Shown: positions 9,360 to 19,500, counted from the first letter of the stretch. The stretch is 34,582 nucleotides of DNA from Flavobacterium sp. CF136 (GCF_000282055.1 NZ_AKJZ01000030.1:1-34582); one strand, 5' to 3'. The notes: generated from the letters alone by a model not told the origin. Made by a program: numbers and translations.

Positions 9360-11942
9360 CTATTTAGTTTTAACCCGAATAATAATGAACGAATAAGGCG
9401 GAATCTCTTTTGTAAAAGCTTCCTGTACTGTAAGGCTACTAATAGCTGGAAGTGCCAGTTTACTTTCCGGTTTACCGGTTAGAACTGTATATATTGCGCT
9501 ATTTTTAGAGATAACCCCCGGAAATTCTATAGAGGGTGTTACAGCAACAGGCAGCATATTTACCAGTTTTATAATTATATCACCCGTAGCGCTGTCGGTC
9601 ACAGCCGAAATACCAATACGTTTTGTCGCCTCAGTATTCTTTTCGGAAAGCTTTATCTGACTATAGAGGTAATTATCACCTGGGTTTTCGCCATACATTT
9701 TTTGTACATAGTAATTTACTGTAGGTTTTATTTCAGTTCCGTTAAAATAAATCAGGTCAGGATTCCATTGCGTATGTTTTTCACGTGCGAGTAAAGGGGC
9801 ATAACTGGCCATACTGACCACATCACCATTACGCTCAACAGCAGTGAGATACAAACTTTCGGCCAGTGCATTGTAAAAAGTATTTCCCCAGGAGGCATAC
9901 TCCCCAAGATATACTTTTGACTTACTTCGGTCATAACTATCATAAAAATCCTGATTATTTATAAACCAGCCCGGACTGTTGTAATAATGCTCGTCAACCA
10001 TAGGAAGATTCAGTTTATCCGCCAAAGCCCAGCCTTCGACATAGTCGGTACCCTGATAAAAAGGCCCAACAGTACCAATAATTGTAATATTAGGATATTT
10101 TTGCTGCACTGCTTTTACTATCATAGTGTAGCGCTCTTCAAATACATCAGTAATAAGGTCTTCGTTGCCTATACCAATATATTTAAGGTTAAACGGCTTA
10201 GCGTGACCTGCCTGTGCGCGTACTTTGCCCCATTTTGTATCAGTACTTCCATTTGCATATTCAATAAGATCCAGCACATCCTGTACATACGCATCCATAT
10301 CCTTCATAGGAATTCCACATTGCTGACCTGCTCCCCCAACTTTTGAGTTTTGACAAGGAACACCTGCCGCGAGTACCGGAACCGGTTCTGCACCAAGATC
10401 TTCACAAAACTGAAAATATTCAAAAAATCCTAATCCCATGGTTTGATGGTAATCCCATATATTACGCATAGGTTTACGGCTTTCCAATGTCCCAATAGTG
10501 TTTTTCCAACGGTAAATATTTTCAAGACCATCACCATGTGCAAGACATCCGCCGGGAAATCTCACGAATTTAGGGTGCATATCGGCAATAGCCTTTGTAA
10601 GATCCAAACGCAGTCCGTTTTTGCGGTCTTTAAATGTTTTTTGAGGAAACAAGGATACCATATCTAAAGCGGTTTCTCCCTGACTGCTTATTTCAAGTCG
10701 GGCATTGGCGGCTGTAGCAGAAGGTTTTAATACAGTAGTATATTTTTTCCATGATGTTCCCGGTGTTATAGTTGCATCTGCCAGCACTATACCTGTGGGT
10801 CCAATCAGTTTTACTGTACATTTAGTGCCTTTTGCGAAAACACTGAAATCGTATCGCTCTCCGGCAGTAACCGGAATACCATCAAACCCTTCATTACTTA
10901 TGGTGCTGTTTTTTATAACTGCATAATTGGCATTATTAGGATGGATTCCATTAAGACTGTCAATACTAAATGTTCCGCTCCATGCCATTCGGTGTGTCCA
11001 GTTTTTATCCTTTCCTACCTTATCATTTACATTATATTCGAAATCACGATTTTGTATTAGTTCGGCATACAAGCCTCCATCTGCGGCATAATTGATGTCT
11101 TCGAAAAAGATTCCGGTCAGCATACTGCTGATCTTCTTACTTTTTGAAGCATCAATACTGACATTAACAGAAATAGGTTTCAATCCTGCAAATAGTATAC
11201 TGTCTTTCTTTGGAGTAGCCGTATTTTTTTCTGCTCGGAACTTCTCGGCTTCCATGTTTTTAATTAAATTATCTACCAACGCCCATTCCACCTGATTGAT
11301 ACTTCCCTCCTGAGTTTCCCCAAAAAGGTTAACAGTAACCCGCATACTTTTCCTGTCTATTTTTTTTGAGGCAGTTGTTTCGGTATAATCTTTAAAATCC
11401 TTTCTAAAAATTTCATACACAGAACCATTTTTACCGGACGAATCTCCACTGAACCAGCTCACGGTATAATTTCCGCCTGAATCTGCTGCTCCTTCAACAA
11501 ATAAAACATTTCCCGAAGAACCATCTGCCTTCTTTACTGGTATATAACTTTGTCGCTGCCAATTGAAGAGATCAGCTGTGGCAGCATGGGCAAAAACTTC
11601 ATCTTTTTCGTTTACACTCCATAAACAGTGAAATAACCCATTATTGTCTCTAAACAAAAATGGAGCGATCATTCTTTTTTGAGAGCCCCAGTCCCCGTAG
11701 TCACATTTTAAAAATCCATATTCAGGACCAACAGCATGCCAGTTTAACTTATCGGAACTCCATGCAAAATGAAGCCCGTTTTTGCCATTATTTTTATTTG
11801 TTGCATAAGCAAATAAATAAACTTTCCTGCCATTATTTTTAGCTGAGACAGTAAAGGGAAAAATAAAAGCCAGCATTATAAAAAGTAGAAATGACCTGAA
11901 TACACTTTTTAAAAAGTGATTGAATTTTAAAGATAGTATCAT
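9360..11942 (-). CDS. GH51 alpha-L-arabinofuranosidase with N-terminal partial beta-propeller
   Basis: This 860-residue enzyme removes alpha-L-arabinofuranose by retention. A signal peptide ends near 34 (FTVSA). Residues 38-190 resemble part of a GH43-type propeller (HFAWSSDKLNWHAVGPEY, MIAPFLFRDNNGLFHCLW) but are too short for a whole one and show no full catalytic set. GH51 proper starts about 258; GIFFEDINYAADGGLYAELI is at 277-296. A CBM4/9-like sandwich lies at about 335-435. The barrel has FVRFPGGCLAHGDG (459-472), acid/base E594 in IGNED and nucleophile E681 in YLGEYASWG. A C-terminal beta domain ends at IIIRVKTK. GH51 enzymes without this extension are roughly 650 residues, so about 200 are extra. 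It is first in the GH51-GH43-GH2 unit, 212 bp from SusD2 across a terminator, so it probably has its own promoter. Confidence 0.94.
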   Translation of the reverse strand: MILSLKFNHFLKSVFRSFLLFIMLAFIFPFTVSAKNNGRKVYLFAYATNKNNGKNGLHFAWSSDKLNWHAVGPEYGFLKCDYGDWGSQKRMIAPFLFRDNNGLFHCLWSVNEKDEVFAHAATADLFNWQRQSYIPVKKADGSSGNVLFVEGAADSGGNYTVSWFSGDSSGKNGSVYEIFRKDFKDYTETTASKKIDRKSMRVTVNLFGETQEGSINQVEWALVDNLIKNMEAEKFRAEKNTATPKKDSILFAGLKPISVNVSIDASKSKKISSMLTGIFFEDINYAADGGLYAELIQNRDFEYNVNDKVGKDKNWTHRMAWSGTFSIDSLNGIHPNNANYAVIKNSTISNEGFDGIPVTAGERYDFSVFAKGTKCTVKLIGPTGIVLADATITPGTSWKKYTTVLKPSATAANARLEISSQGETALDMVSLFPQKTFKDRKNGLRLDLTKAIADMHPKFVRFPGGCLAHGDGLENIYRWKNTIGTLESRKPMRNIWDYHQTMGLGFFEYFQFCEDLGAEPVPVLAAGVPCQNSKVGGAGQQCGIPMKDMDAYVQDVLDLIEYANGSTDTKWGKVRAQAGHAKPFNLKYIGIGNEDLITDVFEERYTMIVKAVQQKYPNITIIGTVGPFYQGTDYVEGWALADKLNLPMVDEHYYNSPGWFINNQDFYDSYDRSKSKVYLGEYASWGNTFYNALAESLYLTAVERNGDVVSMASYAPLLAREKHTQWNPDLIYFNGTEIKPTVNYYVQKMYGENPGDNYLYSQIKLSEKNTEATKRIGISAVTDSATGDIIIKLVNMLPVAVTPSIEFPGVISKNSAIYTVLTGKPESKLALPAISSLTVQEAFTKEIPPYSFIIIRVKTK

Positions 11943-12080
11943 GATTGTTTTATCTTAATTTAATTTTTAGTTACAACAAAGTAAATTTTAATTACTCATG
12001 TCCTGTAATTTAATAAGAACGGAAAGTTCTGTATTTGTTTTTACTTATTACACCAAAATAATATTTTTTATGTGAAAATA

Positions 12081-12110
12081 AAAAAAGCAGCTGCGATAAA
12101 CTGCAGCTGC
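12081..12110 (-). terminator. Intrinsic terminator after SusD2
   Basis: GCAGCTGC at 12087-12094 and again at 12103-12110 (each self-complementary) form an 8-bp GC-rich stem with loop GATAAACT. On the minus strand the stem runs into six T residues (plus-strand A run 12081-12086). It lies 44 bp beyond the SusD2 stop and separates SusC2-SusD2 from GH51. Confidence 0.85.
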
Positions 12111-12153
12111 CTTTCAAACTTAAACCAGATTTAATTTATCATTTTTAGGATTT

Positions 12154-13641
12154 TTATAACCAATTAGGATTTTGCGTAAGCACACCATTTGAATTGGTAA
12201 CAAAAGTCGATGGAATAGGAAACTTACTGTTTTTAGCATAGTTAAAATTAGTCCTTCCCAGATTATTCATAATATTGGTTGTATATCCAGGCACCACTTT
12301 TTCATAACGAACGAGGTCAAACCATCGATTTCCTTCAATAGCCGTTTCTACACGACGTTCTTTCCATATTAACTGGCGCAGTTGTGCCTTATCTGTAACC
12401 GTAATCTGCGGCAATACACCTGCCTGAGCAAAAGTCTTATTGCCACGGGCTCTGAAACGTAATTGTTCTAAAGCATCTAATGCCACGGAGCTTTGGCCTA
12501 ATTCATTTGCAGACTCTGCGTAAATCAGCAGGATATCGGCATAACGAAGGAAAGGAAGGTTTAACTGCTGTTTAAAGAAATCAGCATCCGGCCATTGTGT
12601 TGCAGGCCAGATAACTTTTTTGTTAGCATACTGGAATCCTGCTGTCCATTTGATAACATTGGTATAGCCGTCTATGGTTTCTCCCTGATTAAAAATCGAA
12701 GCTGCTTTACGTGGATCACCTGCTTCAAAAGAGTTAACAAGATCATCGGAAGGTGTAAAAATAGCACTGCCTAATCCTGATCCGGGAATCCCCTGAAATT
12801 CAACATAAGGATTACGAAGACGTCCGGTAATATTTTGATATATGTAATGCCCCGGCATCATACTTTCTACAGAATATTTACCTTCAATGGCAAACAGATT
12901 ACGGAAATTAGGATCAAGACTATACTCGCCGCTTTCAACAACTTGTTTTGCATAAGCGTAAGCCTTTGCATAATCCTGTCTGTACAAATATACTTTTGCA
13001 AGCATTCCAAGTGCAGTTCCTTTAGTTACACGACCAAGATTTGCAGTACCCCAAGTCTGTCTGGTAGGAAGATGTTCGGCAGCATATTCCAAATCACTAA
13101 TGATAAGATTATATACTTCTTCCTGACTGCTTTTCGGGATATTATATTCGGACGGTGCAGGTACATGGTCACGTAATACTACGTCTCCAAATACATTTAC
13201 AAGGTCAAAATGCCAGTACGCCCTGAAAAAACGTGCCTGAGAATTATAAAGTACTGCCTGCTCATTATCATAACCGCTGGTAAGTTTAAGAACCTCATTA
13301 CAATCATTCAGGTACTGATACCATCTTTCCCAAAGACGTTCCACATATATATTGCCCGGATTATTTGTAAAATCATAGGCAGAGGTAAAATTAACATCGC
13401 CTGTATTCATCTTTACATCATCTGAACAAAACTCATGTGTTGTAAAATACATGGTTCCGAGTCTAAAGAAGCGCCAATTCACTGAGGAATACACTCTGTT
13501 TAATGCTGCATTTATACTTTCTTCATTAGAAAAATAAACATCCGTTGTAAGCTGGCCCTGCGGAGTTACATCAAGAAAATCATCACAGGAAGCCAAAAGG
13601 CTTAACCCTCCCATTACTATTATATATTTTAGCTTTTTCAT
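12154..13641 (-). CDS. SusD-like surface glycan-binding lipoprotein (SusD2)
   Basis: This 495-residue RagB/SusD-family lipoprotein has its signal at MKKLKYIIVMGGLSLLASC (Cys19), followed by DDFLDVTPQG, a very common SusD N-terminus. Family segments are ARFFRAYWHFDLVNVFGDV (near 132-150), TKGTALGMLAKVYLYRQDYAKA (near 206-227), LPFLRYADILLIYAESANELG and WKERRVETAIEGNRWFDLVRY near the C-terminus. It follows SusC2 by 19 bp and is followed by a terminator, so this pair has no enzyme in its own transcript. It shares little obvious detail with SusD1, so the two pairs probably bind different ligands. Confidence 0.96.
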   Translation of the reverse strand: MKKLKYIIVMGGLSLLASCDDFLDVTPQGQLTTDVYFSNEESINAALNRVYSSVNWRFFRLGTMYFTTHEFCSDDVKMNTGDVNFTSAYDFTNNPGNIYVERLWERWYQYLNDCNEVLKLTSGYDNEQAVLYNSQARFFRAYWHFDLVNVFGDVVLRDHVPAPSEYNIPKSSQEEVYNLIISDLEYAAEHLPTRQTWGTANLGRVTKGTALGMLAKVYLYRQDYAKAYAYAKQVVESGEYSLDPNFRNLFAIEGKYSVESMMPGHYIYQNITGRLRNPYVEFQGIPGSGLGSAIFTPSDDLVNSFEAGDPRKAASIFNQGETIDGYTNVIKWTAGFQYANKKVIWPATQWPDADFFKQQLNLPFLRYADILLIYAESANELGQSSVALDALEQLRFRARGNKTFAQAGVLPQITVTDKAQLRQLIWKERRVETAIEGNRWFDLVRYEKVVPGYTTNIMNNLGRTNFNYAKNSKFPIPSTFVTNSNGVLTQNPNWL

Positions 13642-13660
13642 GCTTAATAAATTTATGTGA

Positions 13661-16600
13661 TTAAAAAGTTAAGTTCATACCAAATTGAACACTGCCGGAA
13701 ATAGGAAATGTGTTGTAATCCAATCCATCAGGTAGTTCTGGTGTAAACCCTTTATATTTGGTGAAGTATAACAAATTAGCTCCTGTAAGGTAAATACGCA
13801 ATTTACTGATACTTGTATTTGCAAAAATATTCTCCGGCAAAGTAAAGCCCACTGTTGCATTTCTTAATTTTACATAGTCACCATTAAATACCATAAGATC
13901 TATGGTGCGGTTCATATTTACTGAGCCTGCTGCAAGTCTTGGCATATTGGCATTAGTATTAGTTGATGTCCATGAATCAAGCCAGTCTGTATGCATATTG
14001 TTTGTAGGCGAAGTAAAATCATTATATGAATTGTTCATCGCTTTTGCTCCATAGCTTCCTGCAAAATCAAAACTTATATCAAATCCTTTATACTCGGCAT
14101 TAAAAGCAATCGCTCCTGTAAATTTTGGAAAAGGACTGCCAATATTCCCCTGATCTGCTGTTGTTATACGTCCGTCGCCATCTCTGTCTACATAAATTAA
14201 ATCACCAAGTTTTGTATTGGTATGGTAAGCTGTCTGACCATGACTCTGTGCATATTGATTCCATGAATCTATATCAGCCTGAGTACGGTAAATTCCCTGG
14301 GTTTTATAACCGTAAAAATAATTAAAAGGCTGTCCTTCCTCAATACGTGTCTGCAGATTGGTAGAGAATGCTGTTGAGGTTGTTGTCAAACCTTTCCAGT
14401 CAAGCACTTTATTTTTAAAAGAACTTCCCGTTAAGCTTACTCCATATTTAAAGTTATTTTTGTTGTCCTGCCATCCCAGTGTAAAATCGAATCCTCTGTT
14501 TTGTACGGAACCTGCATTGCTGTATGTTGGCTGTATACCCACAGAGCCCCCCTGAACAGGTAAAATCATTAACAAATCTTCTGTTTTTCGATTAAAAAGA
14601 TCAAATTCAAATGTAAGTCTGTTATCAAGCACAGCCATTTCAATCCCAAGGTCAGTTTGAATGTTATTTTCCCACTTCACATTAGGGTTAGAAGCATTGG
14701 TTATACCTACTCCTGGGCTTACCTGACCGTTGAAAACAGCGTGAAACTCATCACTTTGGGTAGCAAGTGCGTAGGCCACATTATCCATTATCTTGTCATT
14801 ACCGGTTATTCCCCAGCTTCCTCTTAACTTCAGGTTATTTAACCAGGCAGCATTTTTAAGGAAATTTTCTTTATTAATTCTCCAGCCAACTGCTGCGGAC
14901 GGGAAATAACCCCAACGATTATTAGGTCCAAACTTAGAAGAACCGTCTGCACGGATTGTGGCTGTAAACAAGTAACGGTCCATTAAGGTATAATTGGTTC
15001 TGAACCAAAAAGAAGCTCTTGAAGATTTTGAAGGCAAAAATGCATTTACAGTCCTGTTATTGATACTTGCTGCATAAATAGATATATAATCCAGATTATC
15101 CACAGCATAATTTTTTCCTGTCGCTCCCAAAGCATGGAAATCGGTCTGTTCTGAACTTTGCCCCACAAGCAGGTTTAAACGATGCTTATCACCAAATAAT
15201 TTATCGTATGTAAGTGTATTAGTCCATAACCAGGTACTGCCATTACTGTAGTTTTCAGTATAGCTGTTAGGATTATTAAACTGGAATGACGGATTAATGC
15301 TGTATTTTGGCAAAAATTGATCAAAGCGGGTAAAATTCCAGTCTTCACCAAAAGATGTCTTAAATTGCAGGCCATCCAAAATATCGTAAGTTCCCCATAT
15401 ATCCCCTACAAAACGTTTCGTATTTGTATTGGCATCTTTATTCAGTTCTAATTCTGCCACAGGGTTGATAAGATCATTATTCTGCATTGGATTCCAGTCG
15501 CCATTTTGATTTTTAGGTGTAATAAGAGGCGATCCGGAAAGCACAGAACGAACTGTTCTGTAAGTAAGTCCCTGCCCGGAATTTGATCCGGAAATATTGA
15601 AATTATGACCTACTTTTATTTTATTACTGATCTTATATTCGTTATTGATACGTAAGGTCACGCGATTGTAATCTGTATAATTCCAGATCCCTTCCTGCTC
15701 AAAATATCCCAAACTTAAATTATAATTCATTTTTTCGGACCCTCCTGAGACTGAGATTTGATGATCCTTTGTCAAACCTGTCCTGCTTATTTCATCCATC
15801 CAGTCAGTTCCTTTTCCATATTGTGACGGATTGGGGTATGGCTGCGCTGCACCTGTATTGGAAGCTACCGTATTCATAAGTGCTGCATACTCAGCCCCAT
15901 TTGCAGTTTTATAATTATTTATTGCATATTGAATGCCCTGGTTCCCTGAATAAGATATAATCGCTTTACCAGTTTTACCTTTTTTTGTCGTAATAAGGAT
16001 TACACCGTTTGCTCCTCTCGAACCGTATATCGCTGTTGCTGATGCATCTTTAAGCACACTCATCGTTTCAATATCCTTAGGATTAAGGAACGTGATATCA
16101 TTTAGCATCATACCGTCTACCACATATAATGGAGAAGAATCCCCGTTAGTACCTATACCACGTATACGCACCGTCGGGCTTGCACCCGGCTGTCCTGCCG
16201 AATTAACAGTAAGACCGCTCTTACCCTGCAATGCTTCTGCGGCATTACCGCCTCTAATACCATTTATATCTTTTGACTTCAGTGTCGTTATGGAACCGGT
16301 TAAATCACTTTTTTTCTGTTTTCCATAACCCACCACCGTAATCTCATCAAGCACGTTACTGCTTAACACCATCGTTACATTAATTTCAGACAGCTCTTTA
16401 ATTTGTATTTCCTGATCAGTGAAACCGATAAATGAAAACACAAGTACATCCTGATCGGATGAAACTTCAATTGAATAGTTACCATCATAATCTGTAACAA
16501 CACTTTTTGATGTACCTTTTATGACAACGTTAACTCCCGGCATACCTAAATTGTTGTCCGAAGAAATAACTTTTCCTTTTATTGTTTTTTGCTGCTGCTG

Positions 16601-16738
16601 ATTTATATATTCAGCTATCTTTCTGTCAACAGATGTACTTTTTGCTGCAACAGCATTAGTAGACAATCCTATAATGAGTGCGATTGTCAGGCTACATCCT
16701 CTGGAAAGAAAATTATGAAGAAAGGGTTCTTTTTTCAT
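13661..16738 (-). CDS. SusC-like TonB-dependent outer-membrane transporter (SusC2)
   Basis: This 1025-residue SusC/RagA transporter has an N-terminal segment of about 50 residues including the signal (IIGLSTNAVAA). A carboxypeptidase-D-like domain follows at about 52-125 (IKGKVISSDNNLGMPGVNVV). The linker is DEITVVGYGKQKKSDLTGS. The plug contains VLKDASATAIYGSRGANGVI and LITTKKG, and the barrel ends in VQFGMNLTF. Polar Q-rich residues (NQQQQ, about 46-50) lie just before the sandwich. The domain order is ordinary, with no STN domain. It heads the SusC2-SusD2 unit. The motif shared with the GH127 promoter lies 159-202 bp upstream of its start, suggesting one regulator for this transporter and the GH127-GH88 unit. 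Confidence 0.96.
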   Translation of the reverse strand: MKKEPFLHNFLSRGCSLTIALIIGLSTNAVAAKSTSVDRKIAEYINQQQQKTIKGKVISSDNNLGMPGVNVVIKGTSKSVVTDYDGNYSIEVSSDQDVLVFSFIGFTDQEIQIKELSEINVTMVLSSNVLDEITVVGYGKQKKSDLTGSITTLKSKDINGIRGGNAAEALQGKSGLTVNSAGQPGASPTVRIRGIGTNGDSSPLYVVDGMMLNDITFLNPKDIETMSVLKDASATAIYGSRGANGVILITTKKGKTGKAIISYSGNQGIQYAINNYKTANGAEYAALMNTVASNTGAAQPYPNPSQYGKGTDWMDEISRTGLTKDHQISVSGGSEKMNYNLSLGYFEQEGIWNYTDYNRVTLRINNEYKISNKIKVGHNFNISGSNSGQGLTYRTVRSVLSGSPLITPKNQNGDWNPMQNNDLINPVAELELNKDANTNTKRFVGDIWGTYDILDGLQFKTSFGEDWNFTRFDQFLPKYSINPSFQFNNPNSYTENYSNGSTWLWTNTLTYDKLFGDKHRLNLLVGQSSEQTDFHALGATGKNYAVDNLDYISIYAASINNRTVNAFLPSKSSRASFWFRTNYTLMDRYLFTATIRADGSSKFGPNNRWGYFPSAAVGWRINKENFLKNAAWLNNLKLRGSWGITGNDKIMDNVAYALATQSDEFHAVFNGQVSPGVGITNASNPNVKWENNIQTDLGIEMAVLDNRLTFEFDLFNRKTEDLLMILPVQGGSVGIQPTYSNAGSVQNRGFDFTLGWQDNKNNFKYGVSLTGSSFKNKVLDWKGLTTTSTAFSTNLQTRIEEGQPFNYFYGYKTQGIYRTQADIDSWNQYAQSHGQTAYHTNTKLGDLIYVDRDGDGRITTADQGNIGSPFPKFTGAIAFNAEYKGFDISFDFAGSYGAKAMNNSYNDFTSPTNNMHTDWLDSWTSTNTNANMPRLAAGSVNMNRTIDLMVFNGDYVKLRNATVGFTLPENIFANTSISKLRIYLTGANLLYFTKYKGFTPELPDGLDYNTFPISGSVQFGMNLTF

Positions 16739-17121
16739 ATGGTTAATTTTTTATTTGTGGTTAAAATTTAGTTAGTAGTCGTTTATTAATTTTCTTTTTT
16801 CCTGGTTAATTTCATATCATTATTTTTTAAAAGTTTAAATCGTTTTTATTTATCAAAACAACACTACAAGTTTACTCATATTGATAAAATCACGTTATAA
16901 TTTATGATGCAATCGCTATAAATTATAGTGCAAATAATGAAGCATTCAAAATCAGTTTTATAGTCAATATTTTTTCTTAATAAATTACAAATTTAAACAA
17001 GACATTTCCTTACTATTTAGCATAAAAAGATGGAATGGAAAAACTATTTAAATCAATCTTTTATTAAAAATCAGAATGCTGCTATTATTTTACAGGAAAA
17101 GATGATTAAACTATCCTTTTT
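16739..17121. other. 383-bp intergenic region between SusC2 and the SDR gene
   Basis: This AT-rich stretch must contain the SusC2 promoter. The visible element is the inverted-repeat motif at 16897-16940. No clear terminator for the SDR gene, small gene or RNA was seen, and no perfect TAnnTTTG box was found on the minus strand. Confidence 0.6.
16897..16940. promoter_or_regulatory. Candidate operator upstream of SusC2 (copy 1 of shared motif)
   Basis: ATAATTTAT and ATAAATTAT form a 9-bp perfect inverted repeat separated by 12 bases (GATGCAATCGCT). The right arm lies within a second palindrome, CTATAAATTATAG. The first 33 or so bases recur with two substitutions at 22891-22923 upstream of GH127. 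The conserved length, structure and distance from a start codon point to a transcription-factor site. The regulator is not in this window. Confidence 0.55.
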
Positions 17122-17904
17122 TTATTCATTTGCCGGTTTGCCAATAGTAGCAAGGATACCGCCATCAACATAAATTACCTGTCCATTTACAAATTTACTG
17201 GCATCCGAAGCTAAAAAAACTGCCGTTCCTGCCAGATCTTCCGGATCTCCCCAACGCCCTGCCGGAGTTCTTCCTATTATAAAATCATTAAAGGGATGTC
17301 CATTTACCCGAATTGGTGCAGTCTGTGAAGTTGCAAAATATCCTGGTCCAATAGCGTTAACCTGTATATTGTACTTCGCCCATTCTGTGGCTAAATTTTT
17401 AGTCAGCATTTTCAATCCTCCTTTTGCGGAAGCATAGGCACTCACATTATCCCTGCCCAATTCGCTCATCATAGAGCAGATATTGATTATTTTTCCGGAT
17501 TTACGTTCTATCATTCCTTTTGCAACCAATTGAGACATAATAAATGGACCAACCAAATCGACATCTATTACCTTGCGAAAATCAGATACTTGCATATTAA
17601 TAGCTAATTCACGTATAATAATCCCTGCATTATTTACCAGGATATCAATTTTTCCATGTGCAATTTCCATAGCAGCAACCTGTCTGGCTGCTTCTTTTTC
17701 GTCAGTTACATCAAATACATATCCTGTGGCTTTAAATCCTGATTTTCTGTAATGTTCGATCGCAGTGTCCAACGTTTCTTTTGTATTATTGGTAATGATT
17801 AATTCTGCTCCGGCTTGCGCCAAACCTTCTGCCATCGCCATTCCTAATCCGTGAATACCGCCTGTTATTAATGCTGTTTTTCCTTCCAGATTAAATAAAT
17901 TCAT
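17122..17904 (-). CDS. Gluconate 5-dehydrogenase-like short-chain dehydrogenase
   Basis: This 260-residue cytosolic NAD(P)-dependent SDR has the nucleotide-binding motif TGGIHGLG (14-21), NNAG (91-94), and catalytic S144, Y157 and K161 (YASAK). The stretches KIINICSMMSELGRD and NAIGPGYFATSQTAP, and the end YVDGGILATIGK, match the gluconate 5-dehydrogenase (Ga5DH/IdnO) group. In Bacteroidota, members of this group also sit beside uronate catabolism genes and may reduce KduD-type keto-deoxy sugar acids. It follows the sugar porter gene by 36 bp, in one unit. With GH88 nearby, a role after unsaturated glucuronate release is attractive but inferred; gluconate or another sugar acid is equally possible. 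Confidence 0.88.
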   Translation of the reverse strand: MNLFNLEGKTALITGGIHGLGMAMAEGLAQAGAELIITNNTKETLDTAIEHYRKSGFKATGYVFDVTDEKEAARQVAAMEIAHGKIDILVNNAGIIIRELAINMQVSDFRKVIDVDLVGPFIMSQLVAKGMIERKSGKIINICSMMSELGRDNVSAYASAKGGLKMLTKNLATEWAKYNIQVNAIGPGYFATSQTAPIRVNGHPFNDFIIGRTPAGRWGDPEDLAGTAVFLASDASKFVNGQVIYVDGGILATIGKPANE

Positions 17905-17940
17905 TATTATTATATTAAATTGTTTTGCTTTCTGTTTAAT

Positions 17941-19266
17941 TTATTTTGTTGAAAGATCTTCGGATAATTCCTCTAAAGTCCTCCCTTTTGTTTCAGGCAT
18001 TTTAAAGAATACCCATAATAATTGAAACACCATCATCAAACAGAAAATAGTGAATACTGTTGTTGCTCCAATTTCTTTGAATAAAAACGGAATAAAAGAA
18101 GGAATTAATGCGGCCAAAATCCAGTGAACCGATGTTCCGAAAGAAGTTCCCGAAGCTCTTAGTTTATTCGGAAATAATTCGGAAATAAATACCCAGATTA
18201 CAGAACCTTGTCCAATGGCATGAGAAGCTATAAATAAGAAGAAGAATATGGGTACTGCCATACCTTGCCATTCATTATAAAAAGCCAGGGTCACCAAACC
18301 TAAAGAAATAATATACCCAAATGATCCTAAATACATTAATGTTTTTCTTCCGTATTTATCAATTAACGAAATACCTATCAAAGTAAAAATCAGGTTTACT
18401 ATCCCAATTCCAATACTACTGAAAAATGAAGCTGATTTTTCCAGACCCGCCAATTCGAAAATACGTGGTGCATAATATAAAAAAGCATTAATCCCTGAAA
18501 ACTGATTGAATAATGCTATAAAAAAGGCAAGCATTAATGGTTTTCTGTATTTTTTCATAAAAATAGATTCATCCAATATTTCATGCTTTTTTTCATTCTC
18601 CATTGCTGCAATTTCCAGTGCAGCTCCCTCGTCTGTATTAACTTGTTTTAAAATTGCAATGGCTTTTTCACGATCTTTTTTATATTCATAAATCCATCGC
18701 GGACTTTCCGGAATTCCAAAAACTAATAAAGTATACAGTAAAGCCGGGGCCGATTGTACTCCCAACATCCAGCGCCAAGAATTCTCACCTATATCCTGTA
18801 ATAAATAATTAGAAAGAAAAGCAATCAAAATACCAAATACGATATTAAATTGGTAAAGCGCAACCAATTTCCCTCTGTCTTTTGCAGGAGCAATCTCAGA
18901 AACATAAGTTGGTGCTGCTATCGTTGAAGCACCAATTCCTAGTCCTCCCAAAAATCGAAAAATCGAAAAAACAACTGAATCATTTGCAAAAGCAGTTCCT
19001 ACTGCCGAAAGAAAGAACAAAATTCCAATTAATATTAAGGTTTTTTTTCTTCCTAAAATATTGGTGGGAAGAGCTCCAAAAATAGCCCCAATAACAGTAC
19101 CCCAAAGTGCAGATGACATTACAACTAAACCATGATACAAATCAGGTGAATTCCATAATTGCTGTAATTGTTTGTCTGCTCCCGAAATCACTACGGTATC
19201 AAAACCGAATAAAAATCCTGCCAATGCCACCACAATTGACCAGTAAAGTATTTTTTTGTTATTCAT
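17941..19266 (-). CDS. MFS sugar porter (XylE/GLUT-like proton symporter)
   Basis: This 441-residue inner-membrane protein has 12 predicted helices in two halves. Sugar porter motifs are GFDTVVISGA (21-30), GRKK (72-75), RFLGGLGIG (104-112), PESPRW (186-191), NQFSGINAFLYY (254-265, with N in place of the first Q of QQxSGIN), DKYGRKT and PETKGR near the C-terminus. It would carry a monosaccharide such as arabinose, xylose, galactose or glucuronate into the cytosol after periplasmic digestion; the substrate cannot be fixed from sequence. It is first of a two-gene unit with the SDR. Its upstream region overlaps the dispersed repeat at 19308-19500. Confidence 0.92.
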   Translation of the reverse strand: MNNKKILYWSIVVALAGFLFGFDTVVISGADKQLQQLWNSPDLYHGLVVMSSALWGTVIGAIFGALPTNILGRKKTLILIGILFFLSAVGTAFANDSVVFSIFRFLGGLGIGASTIAAPTYVSEIAPAKDRGKLVALYQFNIVFGILIAFLSNYLLQDIGENSWRWMLGVQSAPALLYTLLVFGIPESPRWIYEYKKDREKAIAILKQVNTDEGAALEIAAMENEKKHEILDESIFMKKYRKPLMLAFFIALFNQFSGINAFLYYAPRIFELAGLEKSASFFSSIGIGIVNLIFTLIGISLIDKYGRKTLMYLGSFGYIISLGLVTLAFYNEWQGMAVPIFFFLFIASHAIGQGSVIWVFISELFPNKLRASGTSFGTSVHWILAALIPSFIPFLFKEIGATTVFTIFCLMMVFQLLWVFFKMPETKGRTLEELSEDLSTK

Positions 19267-19307
19267 TATAATTTTATTTTTTGATTGGTTAATTATATCT
19301 AAATCTA

Positions 19308-19500
19308 TTGGGTGTAATTATTTTCAACACATAGAAACATAGATTTGAAAGCTTAAAGAGGCATTTCATTTATTTAAAACACACATAGCCAGCTATCTGA
19401 AAGAAATATGTTTTTTTTACCCTTTCTAACACATGGAGCCTATGTTTTTAGCTTGCATTGAGCGAAGTTGAAGTATGTTAAATCATGTTTTTATGAATTA
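19308..19500 (+). repeat. Dispersed repeat, full-length copy B
   Basis: This ~195-bp element is shared in its left part with 34482-34582 and in its right part with 39-99, all in the same orientation. The left edge TTGGGTGTAATTA (19308-19320) is identical to 34482-34494. AACACATAGAAACATAGATTT (19326-19346) and ACACATAGC (19381-19389) are also echoed there. The right 61 bp (19440-19500) match 39-99 at 52 positions, and the differences are mostly transitions. It contains a partial hairpin around the GCATTGAGCGAAGTTGAAGTA segment. No open frame is evident. It lies between the MFS and GH88 genes. Confidence 0.75.

Noticed and set aside
9987..10346. Plus-strand open frame of 119 codons opposite GH51
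   Set aside because: It lies wholly antisense to the catalytic domain of a well-supported GH51 gene and its protein looks like a random complement.
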